Below are positions 48,005 to 56,103 of a stretch of DNA of 64,000 nt, piece by piece. The translations under genes were made by a program, and so were the position numbers. The stretch spans positions 3,548,501 through 3,612,500 of the forward strand of contig NZ_VFNX01000001.1 of assembly GCF_006715785.1 (NCBI RefSeq), read 5' to 3'. A model generated the notes under the pieces. The model saw only the letters and a program-made list of their open reading frames with translations, was not told the DNA's origin and ran no database searches. Each line of letters begins with the position of its first letter. Positions within the stretch are counted from its first letter, which is position 1. The stretch comes from Streptomyces puniciscabiei (lineage in GTDB: Bacteria; Actinomycetota; Actinomycetes; Streptomycetales; Streptomycetaceae).

Positions 48005-48883
48005 ATGAACGAGCAGCCCGCGCCCGCCGCCCCGGCCGACCAGTACGTCCTCACCCTCTCCTGCCCGGACAAGCAGGGCATCGTGCACGCCGTGTCGAGC
48101 TACCTGTTCATGACCGGCTGCAACATCGAGGACAGCCAGCAGTTCGGCGACCACGACACGGGTCTGTTCTTCATGCGCGTCCACTTCTCGGCCGAGGCGC
48201 CGGTGACGGTGGAGAAGCTGCGGGCGAGCTTCGCGGCGATCGGTGACTCCTTCCACATGGACTGGCAGATCAACCGGGCCGACGAGAAGATGCGGATCGT
48301 GCTCATGGTCAGCAAGTTCGGGCACTGCCTGAACGACCTGCTGTTCCGGGCCCGGATCGGTGCACTGCCGGTGGAGATCGTGGGCGTGGTCTCGAACCAC
48401 ACCGACTTCGAGGAGCTGGTGGGCTCCTACAACATCCCCTTCCACCACATTCCGGTGACGAAGGACACCAAGGCGCAGGCCGAGGCGAAGCTGCTGGAGA
48501 TCGTCCGCGAGGAGGGCGTCGAGCTGGTCGTCCTCGCCCGCTACATGCAGGTCCTCTCGGACGACCTGTGCAAGCAGCTCAGCGGCCGGATCATCAACAT
48601 CCACCACTCCTTCCTGCCGAGCTTCAAGGGCGCCAAGCCGTACCACCAGGCGCACGCCCGGGGGGTCAAGCTCATCGGGGCGACCGCGCACTACGTGACC
48701 GCCGACCTGGACGAGGGGCCGATCATCGAGCAGGAGGTCGAGCGGGTCGGTCACGATGTGACGCCGGATCAGCTGGTGGCCCTCGGCCGCGACGTGGAGT
48801 GCCAGGCGCTGGCGCGGGCGGTGAAGTGGCATGCGGAGCGGAGGATCCTGCTCAACGGGCGCCGTACGGTGGTGTTCGCCTAG
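48005..48883 (+). CDS. purU: Formyltetrahydrofolate deformylase
   Basis: A 292-residue enzyme hydrolysing 10-formyl-THF to THF and formate, balancing one-carbon units for purine synthesis. An N-terminal ACT domain (about 10-85, YVLTLSCPDKQGIVHAVSSYL) is followed by the formyltransferase catalytic domain. Motifs are IINIHHSFLPSFKGAKPYHQ, with the catalytic His, and DLDEGPIIEQ with the Asp. The ACT domain in the family gives feedback control by methionine/glycine. It is monocistronic, flanked by the hypothetical gene and the convergent anti-sigma gene. The ATG lies directly after GGAACCTGTAGTGC without a strong ribosome site. Confidence 0.95.
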   Translation: MNEQPAPAAPADQYVLTLSCPDKQGIVHAVSSYLFMTGCNIEDSQQFGDHDTGLFFMRVHFSAEAPVTVEKLRASFAAIGDSFHMDWQINRADEKMRIVLMVSKFGHCLNDLLFRARIGALPVEIVGVVSNHTDFEELVGSYNIPFHHIPVTKDTKAQAEAKLLEIVREEGVELVVLARYMQVLSDDLCKQLSGRIINIHHSFLPSFKGAKPYHQAHARGVKLIGATAHYVTADLDEGPIIEQEVERVGHDVTPDQLVALGRDVECQALARAVKWHAERRILLNGRRTVVFA

Positions 48884-48921
48884 CAGCTCGGGGCGTTCGG
48901 CCGTCGGGCGGCGACCCACCC

Positions 48922-50352
48922 CTACAAGCGGCTCAACCCCGCCGTCGCGAACAGTACGTCCCTGATCGCCTCCCGGTCACCCACCTGCCCCACCGCGGCC
49001 TCCTCCGGCGACACCCGGCCGGCGGCCAACCGGCAGAACTCCACGCCGTCCAGCGCCACATGGGCCACTTCCAGGTCCGCGGAGGCCACCGCCGCGGGCG
49101 AGTCCAAGGGGATCAGCCACTCGCCGCCCGCCGCGCCCTCGATCTCCAGCCGCAGGCTGCGGCCGGGCTCGCCGGCGAGGCCGAGGTGGCGGCCGCGGGC
49201 CGGTGAGGCCAGCCCGGCCTGCCGGCGTCTCGCCAGCGCGACGGGCAGCGTCCGGGCGGCGAGGTCGATCATCTTGTTCAGATGGCGCGGCGCGGGCGGC
49301 TGGTACGGGTAGTCCACCGCCTCCGCGATGTCCTCGGCGTGCACCCAGCACTCGAAGGCCCGGTCCAGCATCGCGTCGTGCAGCGGCAGCTCGAAGTCGC
49401 CGTACGACACGGCCAGTCCGCCCGCGTGCCCGCCGGTGAAGGACACCGTCCGCACCAGGTCGTGGCTCTGCTCCCGCCAGGGCCCCCGCACCGAGCGGGT
49501 CGGCGGGAAGTGGGAGTTGCGCCAGAACGCCTCGGTGCGGGCCTCCGGGCCCACCGCGTCCTGCGCGGCCGCCTCGGCGACCTCCGCCAGCGGGTCCTCT
49601 AGGCCGAGCGCCAGCGCGACCAGCCCGTCCACGGACAGCAGGTGAGCGATCACCCCCGCCACGGTCGTACGGCGGCTCTTCGCCGCGTCGGCCTCGAACC
49701 ACCGCAGCCGCACCGGCGCATGCCACTCCGCGTCCCCGAAGTCCTGCAGCAGGGCGTCCAGGCGCGCGGTCTCGGCGTCGTACGGCGCTGCCCACCCGGG
49801 GAGCGGGATGCGCGGCGGCCGGCGTTCCAGGCAGCCCTCCAGGACCCGGGTGCGCAGGCCGGGGTCCAGGTCGAGGCTCTCCGGCTGGTGCAGCAGGTCG
49901 ACCGCCTCGCGCAGCCGGCGGGCCTCGTCGGCGCAGCTTCCGCAGGAGCCGAGGTGGTCCTCGACGGCGGCCGTCTCCGCTGCCGAGCAGGCGGCCAGCG
50001 CCCAGGCGCCGAGGAGCGATTTCAGGACGTCGTGCGGCAGGTCGAGCGGCACGGGCGGGAGGTCCCCCGGATCGGCGGGGCCGGGCAGCGGTCGCCCGCT
50101 GTCCTCGACGGAGGCGCGGGGCGTCGGTATGCGCGCCGGCCGGTCCGGCTCGGGTCCGCCGGCCCGGCGCGGGTCCTGCCCCGAGCCGCCGCCGGCGCCC
50201 TCGCCGGTGTGGCCGCTGTCACTCCGGCCGCTGTCACTCCGGCCGCTGTCACCCGGGCCGCCGTCGCCCTCGTACGGCCGGCCCTCGCGCCGCTCCTCGT
50301 CCCCCGGCCCCTCGTGCTCGTCGGCTGCCCCGAAACCGCCCGCTCCGCTCAC
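48922..50352 (-). CDS. Anti-sigma factor with zinc-finger (ZAS) and MDMPI-like domain
   Basis: A 476-residue predicted anti-sigma factor. Residues 1-100 are disordered, Gly/Ser/Asp-rich with SGRSDSGRSDSG repeats. The ZAS domain follows with H-x3-C-x2-C (DHLGSCGSCADE). The large C-terminal part (about 190-460) resembles mycothiol-dependent maleylpyruvate isomerase/DinB folds (TTVAGVIAHLLSVDGLVAL, ECWVHAEDIAEAVDYPY). The DinB-like part may sense thiol status. The GTG start overlaps the sigma gene stop (GTGA), so 1:1 coupled expression with the sigma factor is expected. No membrane segment is visible, so this is a soluble anti-sigma. Confidence 0.85.
   Translation of the reverse strand: MSGAGGFGAADEHEGPGDEERREGRPYEGDGGPGDSGRSDSGRSDSGHTGEGAGGGSGQDPRRAGGPEPDRPARIPTPRASVEDSGRPLPGPADPGDLPPVPLDLPHDVLKSLLGAWALAACSAAETAAVEDHLGSCGSCADEARRLREAVDLLHQPESLDLDPGLRTRVLEGCLERRPPRIPLPGWAAPYDAETARLDALLQDFGDAEWHAPVRLRWFEADAAKSRRTTVAGVIAHLLSVDGLVALALGLEDPLAEVAEAAAQDAVGPEARTEAFWRNSHFPPTRSVRGPWREQSHDLVRTVSFTGGHAGGLAVSYGDFELPLHDAMLDRAFECWVHAEDIAEAVDYPYQPPAPRHLNKMIDLAARTLPVALARRRQAGLASPARGRHLGLAGEPGRSLRLEIEGAAGGEWLIPLDSPAAVASADLEVAHVALDGVEFCRLAAGRVSPEEAAVGQVGDREAIRDVLFATAGLSRL
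50211..50255. repeat. 15-base tandem repeat inside the anti-sigma gene
   Basis: GGCCGCTGTCACTCC occurs three times in succession; the third copy has CG for the last two bases. In the minus strand it encodes the SGRSD repeats of the disordered N-terminus. Copy number may vary without shifting the frame. Confidence 0.85.
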
Positions 50353-50918
50353 ACCGCACCCCCGGATCCCGGCGGGGTCCCGGCGTCATGGGCGGTGGAG
50401 AGCAGTTGGAGGCCGAGGCGGAGCCGGCGGCGGGCCTCGTCCTCGGTGACGCCGAGGTCGACGGCGGTCTGGCGGTAGTCGCGGCGCTGGAAGTAGGCCA
50501 GGTCGAGGGCGGCGCGCAGCGGGGCCGGCATGGAGTGGACGATGTAGTCGGCGCGGGCGGCGACCGAGGCGCGGCGCACCTTGCGCTCCAGTTCCGCCAG
50601 GGAGCCGCCGCCCCGCGGCAGCGCGGCGGTCTCGCTGTCGCGCAGCCGCTGCACGGCGAACCGGTTGGTCACGTCGGCGATCCAGGTGCGCAGCGGGCCC
50701 TTCTTGGGGTCGTAGGTCTCGGGGTGCTCCCAGAGGTGGGCGAAGACCTCGCGGGTGAGGGTGTCGGCCGCCCTCTCGTCGCCGAGGACGCGGTGGGCGA
50801 GGCCGTGCACGAGCGAGGCGAAGCGGTCGTACAGTTCGCCCAGGGCGGCCGCCTCACCACGGGCGAGCCGCTGCTGCATCTTGCGGTCCCAGCGGGGCGG
50901 AGCGTCCCTCGTGGCCAT
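50349..50918 (-). CDS. ECF-type RNA polymerase sigma factor
   Basis: A 189-residue sigma-70 family factor with region 2 (LGELYDRFASLVHGLAHRVLGDERAADTLTREVFAHLWEHP, about 25-85) and region 4 (LDLAYFQRRDYRQTAVDLGVTEDEARRRLRLGLQ, about 140-180). Its cognate anti-sigma is encoded immediately downstream with overlapping codons. The chosen ATG has a GGGGAGGGG site, and the frame extends upstream only into a region without similarity. The target promoter is unknown. It diverges from the STAS anti-sigma-antagonist gene, which may belong to the same partner-switching network. Confidence 0.92.
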   Translation of the reverse strand: MATRDAPPRWDRKMQQRLARGEAAALGELYDRFASLVHGLAHRVLGDERAADTLTREVFAHLWEHPETYDPKKGPLRTWIADVTNRFAVQRLRDSETAALPRGGGSLAELERKVRRASVAARADYIVHSMPAPLRAALDLAYFQRRDYRQTAVDLGVTEDEARRRLRLGLQLLSTAHDAGTPPGSGGAV

Positions 50919-51260
50919 GCGGTCCCCTCCCCTCACCCGTGTCCGGTCGGTCCAGCCTGTCTGCGGCGTCTTCCCGAATGTAGTCGGCACGTCCGACAGT
51001 GCACGCCCCTTTGTGTCAATGCGCGCCCCTGGAAGGGCTGCAGGTGATAGTGCCCCCTTCACATAAACTTCACACAAGATGTGTGCATGTCTGATCGAAC
51101 AGGATCGGTAGTGACCGAAACAAGCCCCTTGTCGATCACGCCCAGTTTGTGGCCCGACGTTTCAGGGAACGGCCGCTGGGCAGCCGCGCGGAAGCAAGCG
51201 TAGGAACTGCTTCCGTTTCCGGGCGGTTCCGGAACTTCCGGCGAGCGGAGGGGCAGGGAC
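50919..51260. other. Intergenic region between sigma and STAS genes (342 bases)
   Basis: No protein-coding frame with support. A small hairpin CACACA-AGA-TGTGTG (51071-51085) lies in an AT-rich stretch (TTCACATAAACTTCAC) that probably contains promoters for one or both divergent genes. Nothing else is recognised. Confidence 0.5.
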
Positions 51261-51635
51261 GTGGCATTCAAGGTGACCAGCGCCGAGCAGGGCGAGTGGG
51301 CCGTGCTCCGGGTGTCCGGGGAACTGGACCTGATGACCTCGCCGGTTTTGCGTCAACGTGTGCACGACGTCGTCGCCGAGGGGCACCACAGCCTCGTCGT
51401 GGACCTCTCCGACGTGTTCTTCTGCGACTCCAGCGGGGTCGGCGTCCTCGTCGCCGCCCGCCGGCTGATCCGCTCCTGTCAGGGCCGGCTCCGGCTCATC
51501 CTGCCCGACCGGGGGGCCGACGACGGCTCGCACGTCAACCGCGTCCTCGGCGCGCTCGGCGTCCGCCGGCTCTTCGACGTACGGCCCGACATCGAGGCCG
51601 CGACGACGGACGAGGCGGGCCCGCTCTCCGCCTGA
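51261..51635 (+). CDS. STAS-domain anti-sigma factor antagonist
   Basis: A 124-residue SpoIIAA/RsbV-like protein. The phosphorylatable serine is in CDSSGVGVLV, with Ser57 equivalent to the kinase target. The DLMTSPVLRQRVHDVVAEGHHSLVVDLSDV start is the first STAS strand-helix. In its unphosphorylated form it would bind an anti-sigma kinase and release a sigma factor. The C-terminal tail after residue 110 is not part of the domain. The start is GTG with AGGGAC just upstream. GHKL-type partners occur genome-wide; one is at 58654. Confidence 0.9.
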   Translation: MAFKVTSAEQGEWAVLRVSGELDLMTSPVLRQRVHDVVAEGHHSLVVDLSDVFFCDSSGVGVLVAARRLIRSCQGRLRLILPDRGADDGSHVNRVLGALGVRRLFDVRPDIEAATTDEAGPLSA

Positions 51636-51821
51636 CGCGCCGCCGCGCCGCCCTGCTCCCTTGCGACACGGCCACACTGTTGTCGCAGAATTCCCCCGGT
51701 CTTGGCACAACCGCCGGGTTGCCGCCGTCCGGCGGCCACCCGCGTCATACGCTCCTGCCAGGTCGCTCACGCGCCCGTGGGACGACCCGAACGACGCACA
51801 CGTAAGGCGGCCCGAACAGAC

Positions 51822-52364
51822 ATGGTCAGCACCGACTACGAGCGCAGGATCGCAGCCCGGTTCGCCACCTTCGACCAGGACGGCAACGGCTGGATCGACC
51901 GCGAGGACTTCAACGCGGCGGCCAAGGCACTCCTCGCCGAGTTCGCCGTGACCGCACGCTCCGACAAGGGGCAGGCGCTGTACGCCGGCGCGGAGGCCTT
52001 CTGGCAGGGCATGGCCGGCATCGCGGACCGGGACGGCGATCAGCGCATCACCCGCGAGGAGTTCGTCACCGGCGCGGTCAAGCGCCTGCGCGACAACCCC
52101 GAACGCTTCGCCGAGATCGCCCGGCCCTTCCTGCACGCGGCGCTGGCCGTCGCGGACGGCGACGGGGACGGCCTCGCCACGGTCGCGGACACCGTACGCG
52201 TGCTGCGGGTGTTCCACGTGCCGGAGGAGCTCGCCGGGGCGACGGCCGCCGCGCTGGACACCGACGGCGACGGCAAGGTGGGCGAGCCGGACATCGTCCC
52301 GGCGATCGCGCGCTACTTCACCATCCCGGAACAGGCACCGGAGCGGACCGGGAAAAGGGGTTGA
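51822..52364 (+). CDS. EF-hand calcium-binding protein
   Basis: A 180-residue calmodulin-like protein (calerythrin type) with four EF-hand loops. They are DQDGNGWIDRED (18-29), DRDGDQRITREE (69-80), DGDGDGLATVAD (112-123) and DTDGDGKVGEPD (146-157). Loops 1, 2 and 4 have good calcium ligands at positions 1, 3 and 5. Loops 1, 3 and 4 have Asp rather than Glu at position 12. Streptomyces EF-hand proteins are linked to aerial growth and spore dormancy; that is family knowledge, not visible here. Start ATG with AAGGCGG upstream. Confidence 0.92.
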   Translation: MVSTDYERRIAARFATFDQDGNGWIDREDFNAAAKALLAEFAVTARSDKGQALYAGAEAFWQGMAGIADRDGDQRITREEFVTGAVKRLRDNPERFAEIARPFLHAALAVADGDGDGLATVADTVRVLRVFHVPEELAGATAAALDTDGDGKVGEPDIVPAIARYFTIPEQAPERTGKRG

Positions 52365-52427
52365 AGGGAAGACGATCAAGCCGGTAGGTTCCAGTCGACC
52401 GTGACACCGCCCGAGGAGGTGAGACCC

Positions 52428-52481
52428 ATGAACGCTGTATCGACGTGGGTGCTCCCCCTTCCCGTCACGGCCGGCGACTGA
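52428..52481 (+). CDS. 17-residue leader peptide before the alpha/beta hydrolase
   Basis: GAGGAGGTGAGACCC precedes an ATG that opens MNAVSTWVLPLPVTAGD. The stop lies inside the loop of a stem (52471-52496) whose left arm overlaps the last codons. The ribosome site is far stronger than that of the following gene. I infer a translation-coupled attenuator; the WVLPLP stretch, with two prolines, may be a stall site for an antibiotic or a starved amino acid. It is not identified as a named family. Confidence 0.7.
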   Translation: MNAVSTWVLPLPVTAGD

Positions 52482-52523
52482 CGCAGGTGTCGCCGGGAGC
52501 GCCTCGACCACAAGGCACTCCCG
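52471..52523 (+). promoter_or_regulatory. Alternative RNA hairpins of an attenuator
   Basis: Hairpin 1: CCGGCGAC/GTCGCCGG (52471-52478 and 52489-52496), overlapping the leader stop. Hairpin 2: CGGGAG/CTCCCG (52494-52499 and 52518-52523), whose right arm abuts the AAAGG ribosome site of the next gene. They share bases 52494-52496 and cannot form together. GACACC upstream (52403-52408) can also pair with GGTGTC (52486-52491). Confidence 0.6.
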
Positions 52524-52536
52524 AAAGGCAACACCC

Positions 52537-53286
52537 ATGTACTCACTTCGGTTCACCGCAGAGTCCTCGTCGAACGGCATGGTCGAACGCGACTTCACCG
52601 TGGGCGACGTCCCCGGCGTCCTGTGGTCGCCGGCCTCCGGCACCGGTCGCGCTCCCCTGGTCCTGATGGGACACGGCGGCGGCAACCACAAGAAGCATCC
52701 GGCGATGGCCGGCCGTGCCAGGCTCCTCGTGACCGGGTGCGGCTTCCACGTCGCGGTCGTCGACGCCCCCGGTCACGGCGACCGGCCGCGCACGGCGCAC
52801 GACGAGCAGGAGATCGCCGCCCTGTTCGCGGCGAGGGCGGCGGGCGAGCCGGAAGGCCCGATCGTCGTCCGCTACAACGCCCACCTGGCGGAGCTGGCCG
52901 TGCCCGAGTATCACGCGACCCTGGACGCCCTCCAGGAACTCCCGGAGATCGGCACCGACGGGCCGGTCGGCTACTGGGGCATCAACATGGGTACGGCGAT
53001 CGGTGTGCCGTTCGTGGCGGCCGAGCCCAGGATCACCGCCGCGGTCTTCGGCCAGCACTGGCCCGACGTCCTGGCCGAGCAGGCGAGGCGGATCACCATC
53101 CCGATCGAGTTCGACCTGCAGTGGGACGACGAGCACATCTCGCGCGAGGAAGGCCTGGCACTCTTCGACGCCTTCGCCTCGAAGGAGAAGTCCCTGCACG
53201 TGAACTCGGGCAGACACAAGGAACTGCCCAGGTTCGAGGCGGACAGCGCGGTCCGCTTCTTCGCCCGGCACCTCGTCCCGGCCTAA
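52537..53286 (+). CDS. Alpha/beta-hydrolase-like protein with Asn at the nucleophile elbow
   Basis: A 249-residue dienelactone-hydrolase-like protein. The oxyanion strand is VLMGHGGGNHKKH, the next loop is DAPGHGDRP, and a candidate late His is in NSGRHKELPRFE. The elbow reads GINMG (148-152), so Asn150 replaces the Ser or Cys nucleophile. As with the gene at 38201 the fold is intact but the usual triad is not. It is preceded by a leader peptide and alternative hairpins. The stop overlaps that of the convergent acyl-CoA synthetase by four bases. Confidence 0.85.
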   Translation: MYSLRFTAESSSNGMVERDFTVGDVPGVLWSPASGTGRAPLVLMGHGGGNHKKHPAMAGRARLLVTGCGFHVAVVDAPGHGDRPRTAHDEQEIAALFAARAAGEPEGPIVVRYNAHLAELAVPEYHATLDALQELPEIGTDGPVGYWGINMGTAIGVPFVAAEPRITAAVFGQHWPDVLAEQARRITIPIEFDLQWDDEHISREEGLALFDAFASKEKSLHVNSGRHKELPRFEADSAVRFFARHLVPA

Positions 53287-54791
53287 GGGGCGGCTCGGGA
53301 AAACCTCTCCCGGAGCTTGTACTTCAGTACTTTGCGCAGGGTGTCGTTCCGCGGCAGCGCCTGCACCACCTCGAGCCGTTCCGGCAGCTTGTGGACGGAC
53401 AGGCCCGCCGAGCGCAGGTACGAGACGACCTCCGGCAAGGTCAACTCGGCCGCGCCCGGCGGCTGTTCCACGACCGCGCAGACCAGCTCCCCCCGTTCCG
53501 CGTCCGGCAGCCCGATCACCGCGACGTCCCCGACCGACGGGTGGGCGGCGAGGAGGTCCTCGATCTCCCTGGCCGAGATGTTCTCGCCCTTGCGGATGAT
53601 CACGTCCTTCAGGCGGCCGGTGAGCACGAGGTGGCCGGAGTCCGTCACACGGCCCAGGTCGCCGGTGCGCAGGAAGCCGTCGGGGTCGAAGGCGGCGGCC
53701 GTCTGGGCGGGGTCCAGATAGCCCTGGCAGACGGCCTCGCCGCGGAGTCTGATCTCGCCGTCCACGATCCGGATCTCCATGCCCGCCGGCGGGCGGCCCT
53801 CGGTCGTGGCCAGGTTCTCCGGAGTGTCCCGGGGGTCGCCCATGGTGATCATCGGGACCTCGGTCATGCCGTAGCCGTGGGCGAGCTGGACGCCCATCTC
53901 GCGGACCACGCTGTGGTGGAGCTCGGCAGGCCTGGGCGCGCCGCCGCCCGCGAGCAGGCGCAGGCTCGGGATCAGCCTCTCGTGCGGCCGCTTGCGCTGC
54001 TCGGCGAGGAACAGGGAGTAGAAGGCCGTGGAGCCGCCGGCCACCGTCACACCGTGCCGCCGGTACTCGGTCAGCGCGTCCGGCAGCGCGAAGTGCTCGA
54101 ACATCACCGCCGGGAAGCCGTACAGCAGGAGCATCACCAGGTAGTCCGGGCCGCCTATGTGGGCGTACGGGAAGGCGATCGAGCCGACGTCGTCCGGAGT
54201 CAGGCGCAGGGCGTGGGCGAGGCAGGAGCCGCCGGCGAGCAGCGAGCGGTCGGTGTGCAGCACGCCCTTGGGGTCGGAAGTGGTGCCGGAGGTCCAGTAG
54301 ATCCAGCGGACCGAGGTGCCCTCGGCGGGCGGGGCGGGCAGCGTCGACGGGTCGCCCTCGGGCAGATCGCCGTACGCCTCGAAGATTCCCTTGGCGCCGA
54401 GCCGCCGCGCCATCTCCGTGTGGTCGTGACCGCGCCACACGCCCGGGACGGCGAAGAACTCCGCCCTCGACTCGCGGAGCGCGAAGCCGACCTCACGGTG
54501 CCGGTAGAAGGGGATCACCGGGGACTGGACGGCGCCCAGGCGGGCCAGGGCGAAGGACAGCAGGGCGGTCTCGATCCGGGTGGGCAGCTGCCAGGCGACC
54601 ACCGTGCCGGGGCGTACGCCCATGCCGTACAGGCCGGCCGCCACCCGCTCGGCACGCCCGTGCAGCTCGCCGAAGGTGAGCGTGCGGTCCTGCTGGAGCA
54701 GCACCGGGCGGTCGGGCGTCAGGGCGGCGCGCCGGGCGACCAGGTCCCACAGGGTGCGGGCGGAGCTCAGGGCGTGCGGTGTCTCGTTCAC
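53283..54791 (-). CDS. AMP-forming acyl-CoA synthetase (cyclohexanecarboxylate-CoA ligase-like)
   Basis: A 502-residue ANL enzyme. The ATP/AMP loop is YWTSGTTSDPKG, followed by HGYGMTEVPM, FLRTGDLGRVTDSGHLVLTGR and the swivel motif KDVIIRKGENIS. The C-terminal catalytic lysine lies in the RNDTLRKVLKYKLRERF ending. The pattern resembles CoA ligases for alicyclic or aromatic acids in the CHC-CoA ligase group; the acid itself is inferred. The GTG start has CAGGGGG upstream. It diverges from the amidohydrolase operon across a promoter carrying repeated CTGACG dyads, so it is probably co-regulated with it. Confidence 0.9.
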   Translation of the reverse strand: MNETPHALSSARTLWDLVARRAALTPDRPVLLQQDRTLTFGELHGRAERVAAGLYGMGVRPGTVVAWQLPTRIETALLSFALARLGAVQSPVIPFYRHREVGFALRESRAEFFAVPGVWRGHDHTEMARRLGAKGIFEAYGDLPEGDPSTLPAPPAEGTSVRWIYWTSGTTSDPKGVLHTDRSLLAGGSCLAHALRLTPDDVGSIAFPYAHIGGPDYLVMLLLYGFPAVMFEHFALPDALTEYRRHGVTVAGGSTAFYSLFLAEQRKRPHERLIPSLRLLAGGGAPRPAELHHSVVREMGVQLAHGYGMTEVPMITMGDPRDTPENLATTEGRPPAGMEIRIVDGEIRLRGEAVCQGYLDPAQTAAAFDPDGFLRTGDLGRVTDSGHLVLTGRLKDVIIRKGENISAREIEDLLAAHPSVGDVAVIGLPDAERGELVCAVVEQPPGAAELTLPEVVSYLRSAGLSVHKLPERLEVVQALPRNDTLRKVLKYKLRERFSRAAP

Positions 54792-54813
54792 GTGTGCCCC
54801 CTGACCGACTTGG

Positions 54814-54881
54814 CTGACGAACCGTCAGGTGCCATGCTATCTGACGGGTCATCAGATAAGTACTGTCCGGACGAACCGTCC
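54814..54881. promoter_or_regulatory. Array of CTGACG-N3-CGTCAG operators in a divergent promoter
   Basis: Copies: CTGACGAACCGTCAG (54814-54828, perfect dyad), CTGACGGGTCATCAG (54841-54855, one mismatch) and GGACGAACCGTCC (54869-54881, core only). TATCTGA/TCAGATA (54838-54858) overlays the second. A further copy is at 60491. Positions next to both start codons suggest a repressor, probably TetR or GntR type, that is not encoded in this window. Confidence 0.75.
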
Positions 54882-54909
54882 CGGTGGAGCGGAACGCGGA
54901 GGGGAAACC

Positions 54910-56103
54910 ATGACCGAACTGCCCCGCATCATCAGCGTCGACGACCATGTGATCGAGCCCGCCCACCTCTTCGAGACCTGGCTGCCGTCCCGGTACCGGG
55001 ACCGCGGCCCCAAGCCGCTGACCGCCGGGATCGGGGAACTCGCCTACGTCGGCGGCAAGTACCGGATCACCATGGACCCGGCCGGCCAGCAGACCGACTG
55101 GTGGATCTACGAGGACCTCAAGTTCCCCTACAAGCGCAACATCGCCGCCGTCGGCTTCGACCGGGACGAGATGACGCTGGAGGGGATCACCCGGGAGCAG
55201 ATGCGGCGCGGGTGCTGGGACCCGAAGGCGCGCCTCGCGGACATGGACCTCAACCATGTCGAGGCCAGCCTCTGCTTCCCGACCTTCCCCCGCTTCTGCG
55301 GGCAGACCTTCGCCGAGGCGCACGACAAGGAGGTCGCCCTCGCCTGTGTGCGCGCCTACAACGACTGGATGGTGGAGGAGTGGTGCGGGGACAGCGGCGG
55401 CCGGCTGATCCCCCTGTGCCTGATCCCGCTGTGGGACGTCGGACTGGCGGTCGCGGAGATCCGCCGGAACGCGGCGCGCGGGGTCCGCGCGGTGACCTTC
55501 TCCGAGATCCCCACCCACCTCGGGCTGCCGTCCATCCACTCCGGTTACTGGGACCCGTTCTTCGCCGTCTGCCAGGAGACCGGCACGGTCGTCAACATGC
55601 ACATCGGCAGCAGCTCGCAGATGCCGGCCGCCTCGCCCGACGCCCCGCCCGCCGTCCAGGCGTCGCTGAGCTTCAACAACGCGATGGCGTCGATGATGGA
55701 CTACCTCTTCAGCGGGGTCCTGGTGAAGTTCCCGCAGCTCAAACTCGCCTACTCCGAGGGACAGATGGGCTGGATCCCGTACGCCCTGGAGCGCGCCGAC
55801 GACGTGTGGGAGGAGCACCGCGCCTGGGGCGGGGTCCGGGACCTGATCCCCGAGCCGCCGTCGACGTACTACTACCGGCAGATCTTCTGCTGCTTCTTCC
55901 GCGACAAGCACGGCGTCGCCTCGCTGGACGTAGTGGGCAGGGACAACGCCACCTTCGAGACCGACTACCCGCACGTCGACTCGACCTTCCCGCACACCAA
56001 GGAGGTCGCCCTGGACCATGTGAAGGGCCTGGACGACGAGACGGTGTACAAGCTGATGCGCGGCAACGCCATCCGCATGCTCGACCTGGACCTCGACAAG
56101 TGA
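54910..56103 (+). CDS. Amidohydrolase 2 family metal-dependent hydrolase
   Basis: A 397-residue TIM-barrel hydrolase of the amidohydrolase_2 family (ACMSD/LigY type). Probable metal and catalytic elements are DDHVIEP near the N-terminus, HIGSSSQ in the centre, SEGQMGWIPYALERADDVW, and TDYPHVDSTFPHT near the C-terminus. Family members decarboxylate or hydrolyse C-C or C-N bonds, often in aromatic or steroid catabolism. GGAGGGG precedes the ATG. Its stop shares a base with the next start, making it the first gene of a three-gene acyl-CoA operon. The substrate is not known. Confidence 0.88.
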   Translation: MTELPRIISVDDHVIEPAHLFETWLPSRYRDRGPKPLTAGIGELAYVGGKYRITMDPAGQQTDWWIYEDLKFPYKRNIAAVGFDRDEMTLEGITREQMRRGCWDPKARLADMDLNHVEASLCFPTFPRFCGQTFAEAHDKEVALACVRAYNDWMVEEWCGDSGGRLIPLCLIPLWDVGLAVAEIRRNAARGVRAVTFSEIPTHLGLPSIHSGYWDPFFAVCQETGTVVNMHIGSSSQMPAASPDAPPAVQASLSFNNAMASMMDYLFSGVLVKFPQLKLAYSEGQMGWIPYALERADDVWEEHRAWGGVRDLIPEPPSTYYYRQIFCCFFRDKHGVASLDVVGRDNATFETDYPHVDSTFPHTKEVALDHVKGLDDETVYKLMRGNAIRMLDLDLDK

